From the NCBI GenBank assembly GCA_016801845.1, contig CM028920.1, forward strand, positions 943,001 through 1,007,000: 64,000 nucleotides of DNA, in the 5' to 3' direction. Position numbers and translations under genes: made by a program. The DNA is from Polydactylus sextarius (Eukaryota; Chordata; Actinopteri; Polynemidae). The notes under the pieces were generated by a model, which was given only the letters and a program-made list of their open reading frames with translations, searched no databases and was not told the origin of the DNA. This document shows, in pieces, positions 53,806 to 64,000 of this stretch (its first letter is position 1; each line of letters starts with the position of its first letter).

Positions 53806-53878
53806 TAGCAGAGGATGGTTTCGATCCATCGACCTCTGGGTTATGGGCCCAGCACGCCTCCGCTGCGCCCACTCTGCT
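53806..53878 (-). tRNA. Initiator tRNA-Met (CAT), copy 3, 1 nt long
   Basis: It matches iMet except for one extra G next to the acceptor (GAGTGGGCGCAGCGG) and GGAGGC for GGAAGC in the D-arm. Total 73 nt. A terminator follows (AAAA at 53798-53801). It is the closest of the three to the canonical sequence. Confidence 0.8.
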
Positions 53879-53884
53879 GTCAGC

Positions 53885-53957
53885 CACCCCAGATGGGACT
53901 CGAACCCACAATCCCTGGCTTAGGAGGCCAGTGCCTTATCCATTAGGCCACTGGGGC
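53885..53957 (-). tRNA. tRNA-Arg (CCT), copy 4
   Basis: Identical to copies 2 and 3, with a 6-bp spacer to the iMet at 53806-53878. This is the last intact tRNA gene before the sequence changes character at 54179. Confidence 0.95.
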
Positions 53958-56286
53958 GCCACTTGCCTTGCTTTTGCTGCTGAAAATGATGTGTCCTCTG
54001 TCTATTTTGTGCAGTAAATAGTTGACTGTTTCACCTAAAGCTTCTTCGGGAGTAGGGAAGTTGCCGTGCGGTCATTGATACCTGGAGTTGTTTTGGTCAC
54101 AGGGTCGTTGGAGGTCAAGAGTGACTTGTGTCAGTTAGCTCCAGGTGTGAGCGGGTCTTTAACCAAATGGGAAGCAGTTTCTCGAAGGGCTGACCTGGTT
54201 CAGGTTGGTCAGCTAGTTATCTGGGTTACAATGGAATGAGCAATCGAAGCGCGCTTAGAGGATGGCATATCAGTACTTAGACATAGTTAGCAGATTAACT
54301 ACCTTGGGTTGAAGTGACAAGCTACGTTTTGCTTGATGAATAACAAATGAGTACAGGAGACTGCAGTTTGTGAATGGCGAGAGGCTTATGGTAGCAGTCA
54401 AGAGATGAGTTGTAATTGTTCCACTATGACCATGTTAGTAAATTAATCTGGCAGTTTTGTGTGGGCTAATAGTTTACGCATGAGAGCTAACCTTGGTGTA
54501 ACTATGGGGCTCATAACTGTTTAAGTCAATTTCTAGAATAAAGCACTTCCAAGTTTTGTAGTTTAGTCTACTTCTATTTCCTAAGCGGTTCTCTCAGCTA
54601 CTAATAAAGGTTTGTTTCGATCAATTCCAATGTTCAGCGTAGAGATGACCAACCCAGTGGTCAGTACTTGTTGCTTCTGTTTACAAGTTGTATTGTGAAT
54701 CTGTATTAACCAAGTTTAGTCAAGTTACGAGGATGGTTTACCAGATTTATGGCAGCGGTGCACTGTGCCCGTGGGTCGAACCCAGTTAGGAGCGTACTGG
54801 ATGGGTCCTTGCTTGGTATGGGCCCTGCTATTGCAAATACTGTCCCGCTTGGATAGTTTGGCATTGCCGGTTGTTTGCAGGGCGTTGGAATGATGGTCAG
54901 GTGGGGTTTTAAGGCATGGTGCAATGAAGGCTTTTCAGAGAAGGATGGACCATCATTTCAGTGTTTGGCAGATGGATTGAACCCATCTGTTGCTCAGCAG
55001 CTGACCTGTTGCTTGTTTGAGAACAGCGAAAACATGAGTCCTGTAGACTGGTAAAGTTGTGATAGCCAGAAGTTTACCCCAGAGGATAGAGATGACGTGT
55101 AGTAAACTGCTCCGTATACTGTTAGATGTTATACGCCAGGTCTTTTGCCTGTATAAGTTTTACGGCCCTGGGACTGTGTAGAAGCTTTGACCTGCTGGTC
55201 AACTGATTTTATCAAATTTTACATCCAAACGAGTTTTGTTCGACACTTTGCTATTTTTCTCATTGCGAACATTGACCTGTCCTGTGCACCTATCTTTGTG
55301 TCGATAACAATTCCAATTGGTTAGACAAAGGTTGAACTACTGACGTCATGCCTTTATATGTTTCTTGACAGTTTGTGATTGTGACCACTCAAGGATTTTA
55401 TCAAGGTATCCAACTTAGTTTGCAGATGGATGGCCAGCCGTGGCCATTGCACCCTGGATCCATCTGCTTGGGCCAGTGCTCCATAGCCACTGGCCACCTT
55501 TTGGCTAAGATGTGTTCGTCATTTGCATTGCTTTTCCCAAAGCTTCGTGGGAATTGCGCAGTACTGGAGTTGTGTCAGGTGGAGTAGTGCTGCGTAGTCC
55601 AGGGCGGCTTAACATGGAAGAGTGGCTGGCAGTGCAAGAAGTGCCGTTTCACAAATGGGAGGCTTCTCTTTCAGACAGTACTGGCCAGTGGGTTGAACCA
55701 TGACTTGCTTAAGAGTGACCATGAGCTAACGCTGTTTGGCTGTTGGTAACAGACAGCAAAGAGTCACTGGTTGTTAGAGCATTGGTCAAGAGCGTTGTTG
55801 ATGGATGAGTCAGATGAGAGGTTAACCCGTGCAGTCAAGAGTGACATGGAGTGAAAATGACGCTCCTATGTACCATGTTAATAAATGTGTATGAAAATAC
55901 TGACGCAGGTCATTTTGTGGCCTCAAAAGTTTTACTGGCCACTTGAGGAGAACTAACTTGGTGTTATACCTTTCGACCGTGGGCCAAACTGATTTTAAGT
56001 TAAATTTGTTCAGAATAAGCAGAAACGGTTTTTATCAGTTCAGCCTTGTAGGTCTATCAGTTTCTAATTTCTCCTCATTGTCGACACTTCTGAACGCTTG
56101 TCACTGCTCAGGACTCACCTCTAAACGGGTTTGATGTTTCACGTAAACAGATTTCAGCAATTGGTTTCAGAAGAGAGGGATTGAACCATGACAGACAGCT
56201 GGTCAGTGACATGTATGTTTCTCCTGTTAGCACAGTTTGTATTTTAGTAAACCATGCTGTATTTAATCAGCAATATTAGCTGAGCT

Positions 56287-56407
56287 TAGCAGAGGATGTT
56301 TCGACCATCGATGGTTATGGGCCAGCCTGCGCACCTGGTCAGCCACCCCAATGGGCTCGACCCACAATCCCTGGTTAGAGGCCAGTGCCATCCATAGCCA
56401 CTGGGGC
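56287..56407 (-). pseudogene. iMet + tRNA-Arg remnant in deleted array copy
   Basis: The plus strand keeps TAGCAGAGGATGTTTCGACC, GGTTATGGGCCAGC, then ACCCCAATGGGCTCGACCCA and GAGGCCAGTGCC...CCACTGGGGC. Each tRNA has lost several bases, including parts of the D- and anticodon arms. Confidence 0.7.
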
Positions 56408-57458
56408 CCACTCTTGCTTGCTGAAATGATGTCCTCTGTCTATTTGGCAGTAAATGTTACTGTTTCACAGCTTCTTGGTAGGAGTTGCGTGTCATTATAC
56501 CTGGGTGTTTTGTCCAGGTGTGGAGGTACTTGTTCGGTCATTGTTTTAACAAATGGGAACGGTGGAGCGGTGACTATGCAGTGGAGTAATGTTTGATTGT
56601 TAAGCCAATGTGCCAGACCGATACAGCTGAAACCTGTGTGTTTTTTTTAACACATCACTGGTGAGCACTTGTAGCTGGGTACCAAAAGGTAAGGAGTCAC
56701 AGAGCTGGGCATTCTTTCGCGTATGACTTTATTTTAATACTGTTCACAATTTTCGGGCAAAGTCTCTGGCTTGATCCTGATTTGCAGTGGAGTCTGACTT
56801 GGTAGCTAATGTTGTCATTTCAATGAGATGCTAAAAGAGTTGCTGTCCTGAGGATCGTTGATGCCATTTGTTGCTACTCTATAACTGTCAAGGGTGACCC
56901 TGCTTAGTAATAGTTAGTTTACAGCATAACACCGTTTGTGCTGTTTGAGGTTACCAACTAGACAATGGTCATGGGTGTTAGCCTGGTAAAGTCTTTGTGA
57001 TGAGGTAACTGGGTCTTTCCCAGGTATCAAGAAGACAGTGAGTGTGAAACATTCCTCTGGGTTATGTACTTTAATTGTATCTTGATACACAGGTTCATTT
57101 CCATGCCTGGGCTAATAGTTCTTTCGCCACTTGAGACTGGACTCATACCTTGCTTGTTAGAAAGCTTTCTGACCTTGGCGAATACTGATTTTAATCAAAT
57201 TTCGAGATAGGATCGCAACAACGGGTTTTTTGGTCAGCTTGAGGTCTACAGTTTTCTATTTCTCATTGTCAATTCTGAAGGTTTACCAAGAGGCTACCAA
57301 AAAGGGTTTGATTTTCAGCAATAAAACAGATTCAGAATTGGTTTCACAGTAGAGATTGAACCCAGACTTGTGACTGGCAGACCCTCTATGCTCTCTGTTT
57401 AGCCAGTTTGATTTTGGTTGACCCTCAGTTAGATGTTCAACCCAGCAGGTGCTAAAAG

Positions 57459-57566
57459 TCAGGGATGGTTCACCATCGCTTGGATGGGCCAGCACGTCAC
57501 CCCTGTGTCAGCAGAGTGGGTCGACACATCCTGGCTTGGGGCAGCCTTATCATTAGGCATGGAGCC
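57459..57566 (-). pseudogene. iMet + tRNA-Arg remnant in deleted array copy
   Basis: CAGGGATGGTTCACCATCGC, GATGGGCCAGCACG and GGGTCGACACATCCTGGCTT preserve the order iMet then Arg on the plus strand, with many bases missing. Confidence 0.6.
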
Positions 57567-58364
57567 AGTTGCCTTTTTTGCTAAAGTTGCCTTCTATTGC
57601 AGTAATGTTGATGTTCACTAAAGCTTGTGCGTGGATTGGCAGCTATAACTGATTGTTTTGTCACATAGTTTGAGGTCAAATGTTGTATACCAGTGAGCGT
57701 CTAAATGGACATGGCTGAGAATGGAAGCTGCAGTTTGTCAGAAGAATGGACCCATTCAGCTCAGGTTCTTTTAGCAGTTAACGCTTGGTTGACCCATGAC
57801 CTGCAAGATTGCACTGTGACCAGCGAGTAACGCCTGTTTGTCTTGTTTTGGATGGTTAAACCAGACGTACAACATGAGCACATGTGTAGACTGTCAAGGA
57901 TTTGAGTGATCAGTGAGAAGGTCTCACCTGGTAGCGAGCTATGCGTGCATTCTGAAAATCTCTCAGTATTACATGTTGAGAAAGTCTGAACATGAGCCAG
58001 GTTCTTTTGCTTATGGCTAATAGTTTCTTCTGCATTGAGGACGGAACATGACTTGTGTTTAGGCCCTTTCTGACCTGCTGGGCTCAGTAACGTTTTAATT
58101 CTTTGCTCGGTAAGCAATCTTCCAAAGGTTTTGTACAGTTAACCTGAGGTCATGTTCAATTTCCTCAATGTCGAACCTGAAGCTGGTGTCGTCAGACCTC
58201 ACCCTCAATTTACTGTAGAGTTTCCAATAACACGATTCAGCATGGTTTCAGACAGGATGGATGACATGCTTGTAGCTGTCAGGACTAATGTGCACTCTCC
58301 TGTTTAAGCACAGTTTTGGATTTGGGTAGACCACGTCGCTGTTTTTACCAGGGATATCTCAAAC

Positions 58365-58479
58365 GCTAGCAGAGAAGGTTTCGATTGCATGTTATGGCCG
58401 TAGCCAGTAGCCATTGTGTCAGCCACCCAATGGGATCAACCTCTGTTAGGAGGCCAGTGCTTTACCATGGCCACTGGGC
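58365..58479 (-). pseudogene. iMet + tRNA-Arg remnant in deleted array copy
   Basis: GCTAGCAGAGAAGGTTTCGA, TTATGGCCGTAGCC, GTCAGCCACCCAATGGGATC and GTTAGGAGGCCAGTGC are recognisable, with deletions throughout. Confidence 0.65.
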
Positions 58480-59582
58480 GCATCTTGTTTTAGCTCTGAA
58501 AATGATGGTCCTATTTTGTGCATAATTGACTTTTCCTAAAGCTTCTCGGGAAGAGGGATGTTGATGGTCTTGATACTGATGTTTTTACAGCTTTGAGTCG
58601 AGACTGTGCATCTCAGGTACGGTTTTAACAAATGGTCTGCAGAAATGAGAAGCCATTTGGCGGCGAATGGGAGGCCCATACCAGTACTGCATAGTTAATG
58701 CGTTCATTAACCAGACTTGTGATTTGATTACGTCATAGTACCGGCCTTTTTGTGCTTGTTTTGGGATGGTTAAACCAATCGACATGTGAGTACCTGGGGT
58801 TGTAAGCTTGGTCAGAGTTTGTTGATAGATAGTCCAGAGAGCGGTTACCGGTAGCGTAGCAGAGCATGTAGCTGAAATGTTCGCTCTCCTGTATAGTAAG
58901 TAGTTTGAATACAGCTCTGGTATTTTCTGCCAATATTTCTTATGTCCATTGAGGGGAACCTGACCTGGGTTATGGAGCCTTTTTGACCTGCTGGGCTCAC
59001 TAAGATTTTGGTTAAATTGCTCGAGAAACTCCACAGAGGTTATGATAGCTTACTAGTTATCAGTTTTTAACTCATGTTCGAACCTCTGAACGTTGGTGTA
59101 CTGCTCAGCTCACCTAAGGTTTGTGTTTTCGGATAAACCAGATTTACATTGGTCCGTATGGATTAACTGACTTAGTGCACTGGTAGTGCCTATGTGATGT
59201 TTCCAGTTAAGACAGTTTGTATTGGGTTAGACACTGTAGTATTTTCACTCAGCAGTTGCAAGCTTACGGATGTATCCACTGCTCTGGTTTGCCCAGATTG
59301 TCCCTTTGCTGTTGCCAGCTAGAGAGCCATTGCTTGGAGCGTCTATCCTTGATTGCCATGACCTTGCTGCTCAAAGATTCGTGTTTTGCAGTAATTTACT
59401 GTTTCACCTAATTCTGTAGAATTGCGTGGTGTCATGTTGGATTGTTAGTCAAGGTTTGGTCAAGGCACTAGCGTTAGCCCTGGTGTAGCGGGTTAACAAA
59501 TGGAAGCAGTGGTTGGAAAATGCAAGACTGCAGCTTTTCAGCAGAGGATGTGGGCCTTCACTTATGCTTTCAGAATAATTAA

Positions 59583-59646
59583 CTGGCCAGTATGGGATTG
59601 AACCATGACCTTGAGGTTACACCACCCTGACCAGTTGGCTAACCGC
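59583..59646 (-). pseudogene. tRNA-Ile remnant in deleted array copy
   Basis: CTGGCCAGTATGGGATTGAA, CCATGACCTTGAGGTTA and CCCTGACCAGTTGGCTAACC match the tRNA-Ile copies with single-base losses at homopolymers (GGGG to GGG, CCC to CC). It is one of the best preserved remnants. Confidence 0.7.
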
Positions 59647-60221
59647 CTTTTTTGCTTTTTTGGGATGGTATAAGACACAGAACAAACTGAGTCAATGGGG
59701 TTGTTAGCATGGTCAAATCTTTTTGATGGATAGTCCAGATGGCGGTCTTAACCCCCTGTGACAAAAGATGACGTTGAGTGCAAATGATTCTGCTTTCACT
59801 TTGTCCATGGTAAATGTTATTGAAATATGCGCCAGTTCATTTTGCCTTGCTGGGCTAAAGAGTTTTTACGGCCACTTGGGCGGACTTCCTGACTTGGTGT
59901 TATGAGAGCCTTCGACTGCTGGCTACACTGATTTTTAAGTCAAATTTGCTCGAGATAAGCAATGCTCACAAATAGAGGTTTTGTCAGTGACAGCTTGTAG
60001 CATCAGTTTTCTAATTGTCTGTTAAACTTGGCTTGGTTGCATGCAAGGCCTACCTCAAAAAAACAGGGGTTGAGTTTAGGCCATAACTTTCAGAATTGGT
60101 TTGACAGATGGATTGAACCTGACCTAGCAGCTGCAGGACCATGTGATGTTGTCCTGTTTAAGCACAGTTTTGATTTTGGTTGACCGAGTAGTATTTTAAC
60201 CAGCAGGTATTGCTGCAAACG

Positions 60222-60340
60222 CTTACAGAGTATGGTTTCATCCATGACCTCTGGGATGCCCGAGCCTTTCCCATTGGTCAGCTACAGATGGGATCACAAA
60301 TCCCTGCTTAGGAGGCCATGCTATCCATTAGCCATGAGGC
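60222..60340 (-). pseudogene. iMet + tRNA-Arg remnant in deleted array copy
   Basis: GCTTACAGAGTATGGTTTCA, CATGACCTCTGGGATGCCCG, ACAGATGGGATCACAAATCC and CTTAGGAGGCCATGCTATCC are recognisable, with deletions throughout. Confidence 0.6.
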
Positions 60341-61460
60341 CATTGCTGCTTTTTCTGAAAATGTGGTCCTCATATTTTTGCTAAAGTTTTTTCACTAAAG
60401 CTCTTGGAGTAGGGAGTTCGTCGTCATTGATACCTGAGTTTTTGGCAAGGTTGGAGGTCAAAGTACTTGTGTCAGTGCTCAGGTGACGGTCTAACAAATG
60501 GAAGCATGGCTAGCAAGAATGCAAAGCTCACTTGTAGAGACGTGGGAGGCATTCACTTATTTACTTTCGAATAAGTTAACGTCAGTATGGGTTGAACCAT
60601 GACCTGGGTTATACACTACCAGCTGATAACAGCCTGTTTTGGCTTGTTTGGGATGATAACGGGCAACAAACATGGCACTGTGTCAGGCACTTGTAAGTGC
60701 TTTTGATGGATAGTCAATGAGACGGGTTAACCCTAGGTGATAAGCAGATCATGTAGTAGCTGAAAATGATTCTGCTCTCGTTATGACCAGTTAATAAAGT
60801 TTGAAAATACTGAGCGTCATTTGCCTTGCGGGTCAAAGTCTTTACTGGCCATTGAGGCTGGAACTATGACCTGTGTGAGAGCCCTTTTGACTGCTGTCAG
60901 CTAACTGATTTTTAAGTTATTGCTGAATACATTGCTCAAAACAGGGTTTGACAGGTAAGCCTGTGGTCTATCGTTTGCTATTTCCTATGGTTCGAACACT
61001 TAGCTGGGTCATTGCATGTCGGCACCTCAAATAAAAGCGGTTTGATTTTGCAGGCCATAAACAGATCTAATGTTGTAGCAGTATGGGATTGAACCATGAC
61101 CTTAGTACAGTGTAGTGACCCAATGTGCATGTCTTCTCTGTTTAGAGTTTGGATTGAGTTAACACCTGCTATATTTTCAACTGCCATTTGTGAAAGTACT
61201 GCGAGGTGTTGTCCTTACCTCTGGAGCAACTGTTGCTTCTGCCATGTCAGCCACCAGATGGATGTAACAATCCCTGCTGGCCAGTTTTCTTGGCCACTGG
61301 CCATCCTTCTTGCGAAATGTGTTCCTTGTCTATTTTGTGCATAAAAGTTGATTTTATTAACTCGTTGCAATGGATTCAGCAGGTATTGATACCTGGCTTG
61401 TGGTCAGGGTCTTGAGGCAGTTCTTGTTAAGTTTAGGTGATGTGGTTGCACAATGGTAAC

Positions 61461-63050
61461 AGTGGCTGAGATGCAAAACAGCTTTGTAGGAGGATCAGAC
61501 TGGTAGCAGCACGTATTGTGCACCTCAGTGATGACACCCGCTGGTGCTTTCTCCGGTGCCATCCTGGGATGTGTTCCTGTATGAGTAAATGTGACTGTTT
61601 ACCAGTCTGGTGTGTGCCGTGTATGTTGTGAGTCTGAGGTAGAGGACTTATCGAGGTTAATGGAGCTGGGAGAAAGCTAGTTGAGCAGATGGGGCATAGT
61701 TTTGACGAAGTAATGCGTGTAACATATGGTTTAACGAACTTAGGCCTGTGTGTTTTGGATGATACGACACATGAGCCAGGGGTTGTACCTGGCAGAGCGT
61801 TTGTTGTGATGTCCATGAGACGTTTACCTAGTGACACAATACTAGGTAAGTGTCCGCTATGCTTTTATAATTTGAATCTGTATTTCCTTTGGGCTCAATA
61901 GTCTTAGCATTGAGGATCACCTTGTAGCCTTACCTGGCTCACGTTTAATTCATCTGAATAACGCACAAGGGTTGACATCCCTGGGTCACGTTTTATTTTC
62001 ATTAACATTCGAATGGTCTTCAGGTACCCTCATACGTTGTTCCACTAAAATTTGCAATTGTTTCGCAGAGGTTAACCCAGACTTAGGCATGCATCATGCG
62101 TCTTCCCTTAGCATTTTGGTTGTTACCTTATTTTCACTCAGATATTGAAGTGGGGATGTTACCACGACTGTTTGGGCTGGCTCCATCGTGTCCACCAGTG
62201 GGACTGACCAAATCTGTGAGATGCCTTCCATGATGGCATCTTCTTGCGAAAAGTTTCCGTTATTGTGATAAATGTGTTACTAGCTTCAGAGATGCCTGCA
62301 GTCATTGTACTGGATTGTTGGCACGGGTTGGTCAGAGTTATTGGCTCAGTCGGTTATAATGGCATGGCTACAAGAGTGACTGTCGCAACGGAAGTGAGTC
62401 AGTCTATTCGAAGACTGGCGATGATGAACAGACTGGGTAACCTGCACGCGTTTTGGTTATTTGAGTATACGGCCAACAAGTCTTTACCTTGGTAGGAGTG
62501 TTGATGTGTCATAGCGGCTAACCAGTAGTCAAATGCGCAGTGAGATTCCTTCCCTTAGTCTTTAAATGTTCAAATCTGCGCGGTCATTGCTTGGCCCAAT
62601 CTAGTTGGTGAATTGCCTTGTGTTTGATTGACTGTCCAACTTTAAGTAACTCGGATCACTAACACGTTTTTGTTGTGAACTGTCTACTTCATTCATTGCT
62701 ACATTGAGCTGGTGCTGCTCAGCCACCTAGCGGTTTGGTCAGCCAACAAGATCAATTGTTAGCAGTTGGATTACCCGCTTATGAGCTGTATGCCATGAGT
62801 TCCCTTTGCGTTGTGTACCGCATAATCGCAGATTCTGAGGTTGGGTGGTGATGATCGGTTGCCCGAGCGCACTGGTAGCAAGATGCGACACTGCGAGGCG
62901 GTTACTTAGCACTCGCATGTTTGCTGTAAAATATGCGCTATTGACGTAGGCTTTTCCTGTTCTGGTAGATCCGGACATAACTGGTTGGTCGGTGTTGGTA
63001 GAGTCTGTCTTACCTGTGCGTACGGGAGCAGGGAGAGTAAGCGCTTTCGC
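61461..63050. other. Unassigned block inside the degraded array
   Basis: No array landmark is convincingly present over about 1.5 kb. Base composition is more even and CG dinucleotides are more frequent than in the clean unit. Open frames of 70-134 codons on both strands have no recognisable motif. It may be an insertion into one unit or noise. Confidence 0.4.
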
Positions 63051-64000
63051 ACAGAATGAGCATTCAGTTCTTCTTTGCATAAGTTATGGCCAGGATGAAC
63101 CATGACCTGGTTAGCACCTCTCCGAGCACGTGTTTTTTTTTGTGATAAGCAAGAACAAACAGGTACAGGTTTGCATGTCAGTCTTTGTGTGGTCGAACTC
63201 TAACTGTGCAGCAAAAAAGGTGTGATATTTGCTTCACGTATTACTGTTAGATTTGAATCCTGTATTGCCTGTGCCATATTTCTCTGCCTTGAGATCTGAC
63301 TTGGTTGAGGCTTTTTACCGTGTAGCAATGATTAAGTATGGATACCCTAACAGAGTTGTAGCACTGAGCACAGTATCTCCTGCAACTCCTAGTGCCTTCA
63401 AGCCCCTAAATAACGTTTGTGTAGGCTACATTTAGAATTTAGACGAAGTGACAGCTTGGCACTGGTCAGTGTGAGCCTTCGTTAAGCTTGGTTGGGTAAC
63501 GTGCTGTTTAACTCGCAGGTATGCAAGGTTGAGAATGGCCGATTCGGCCTCTGCGCCATTGGGACCCAGATGGGATGAACCCCTCCCTGCTGGCCTGCTT
63601 TTATTGCTGGGATCTGGCAAAAGGGTCTTGTATTGGTAAATGTTGTGTTCCTATTTTGACTGAGGCGTCAGTTTACTGATATTTGGTAAGTGTTGAGTAA
63701 ATATGTATTAGCCCAGGTTGAGAGTTGAACCAAGCTAGTGGTGGCAGAATGCAGACTCTCTTTTCAGCTGATGGGTAGGCCCTGTTATTTTAATTCAAAT
63801 TACTCCAGATGAATGAACCCAACCTTGGGTTATTCCGTTGACCAGCTAGCTAACGCCTTTTTCTTGTTTTGTGTATAATCAAGCCTGACAATGAGGCCAT
63901 GGTTGTGGCCTTGTCAGTGTTTAGGATGAGTCATGTAGTTTAACCTTACACAAGCATCAGTGTGAGCTGGAAAAGTTGCTCCTTGTACCTTTAAGTATGT
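63051..64000. repeat. Further degraded array remnants
   Basis: tRNA-like scraps return: TTATGGCCAGGATGAACCAT followed by GACCTGGTTAGCACC (Ile-like, about 63084), GACCCAGATGGGATGAACCC (Arg-like, about 63562) and TTGACCAGCTAGCTAACGCC (Ile-like, about 63838). The spacings are irregular. The window ends within this material. Confidence 0.5.

Larger units (their letters stand above)
50035..54178. repeat. Tandem array of a ~1,283-bp tRNA-bearing unit
   Basis: Three complete units (50035-51318, 51319-52599 and 52600-53884; 1284, 1281 and 1285 bp) and a partial fourth (53885-54178) follow head to tail. They are nearly identical by eye; most differences are single-base indels in short homopolymers and a 4-bp insertion (TCAT near 52784). 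Each unit contains tRNA-Arg, tRNA-Ile, a CAT pseudogene, a tRNA-Ile 3' fragment and iMet, all on the minus strand. The 90-codon plus-strand frames at 50172 and 51456 are unit sequence with no protein features. Unit identity breaks off at 54179, within GGGAAGCAGT. Confidence 0.95.
54179..61460. repeat. Deletion-riddled continuation of the tRNA tandem array
   Basis: Landmarks of the unit recur in order but with many small deletions. The GGTCTATCAGTTTTCTAATT anchor, clean at 50938, 52223 and 53504, recurs near 56050, 57242, 58150, 59058, 60003 and 60965, giving spacings of about 1,192, 908, 908, 945 and 962 bp. tRNA-Arg/iMet and tRNA-Ile remnants sit at the expected relative places. The first 1.3 kb (54179-55440) is the hardest to align. 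Very few changes are clean substitutions. This could be unpolished long-read consensus or, less likely, decayed array copies. No intact gene is present. Confidence 0.75.

Noticed and set aside
51157..53911. Minus-strand frames of about 62 codons beginning MWVRVPSG.
   Set aside because: They are translations of the tRNA-Arg and iMet genes.
50035..53957. CRISPR-like or satellite array interpretation of the 1.28-kb repeats.
   Set aside because: The unit is far too long, has no short direct repeats with spacers, and contains clear tRNA genes in a vertebrate context.
58585..59034. 149-codon minus-strand frame in the degraded array.
   Set aside because: It crosses remnants of tRNA-Ile and unit spacer and lacks any protein feature; stop codons were lost through the deletions.

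Overview
The window looks like nuclear DNA of a teleost fish, probably a percomorph. It is AT-rich, intron-rich vertebrate sequence with long CA/TG, CT/GA, TA and GATA microsatellites, remnants of a Tc1/mariner transposon, an RLE-type LINE tail, a hAT-like MITE, and one long gene of small exons with GT-AG introns. No prokaryotic operons, CRISPR arrays or viral genes were seen.

Region 1 (about 1-48.4 kb) holds the 5' two-thirds of one plus-strand gene, ankfn1 (ankyrin repeat and fibronectin type III domain containing 1, the vertebrate relative of Drosophila wide awake). I could chain 13 coding exons from an ATG at 4647 to 48357 with compatible splice phases throughout (about 676 codons). They encode a serine-rich N-terminal extension, a conserved linker, the segment where as I recall the shorter reference mammalian protein starts (internal Met at 40436), ankyrin repeats (41259-41469), a helical linker (45521-45715) and a fibronectin type III domain (46436-47680). 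The reading frame is still open at the last exon, so the C-terminal part lies outside the window. A CpG-richer stretch at about 2.04-2.6 kb is the likely promoter and untranslated first exon.

Region 2 (about 48.4-50.0 kb) is intronic sequence without recognisable genes.

Region 3 (49.97-54.18 kb) is a head-to-tail tandem array of a unit of about 1,283 bp, with three full units and two partial ends. Each unit carries, on the minus strand, tRNA-Arg(CCT) followed after only 6 bp by initiator tRNA-Met(CAT), plus tRNA-Ile(AAT), a tRNA-Ile-derived pseudogene with a CAT anticodon, and a 3' tRNA-Ile fragment. The Arg and iMet genes appear to form a dicistronic Pol III unit with a single TTTT terminator.

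Region 4 (54.18-64.0 kb) changes abruptly. The same landmarks continue in the same order, but they are riddled with small deletions and the spacing falls from about 1,283 to about 910-1,190 bp. About 1.5 kb (61.5-63.05 kb) matches nothing I recognise. The deletion-dominated pattern, with homopolymer indels already visible in the clean copies, points more to unpolished long-read consensus over a larger tRNA array than to natural decay. Both readings are kept open.
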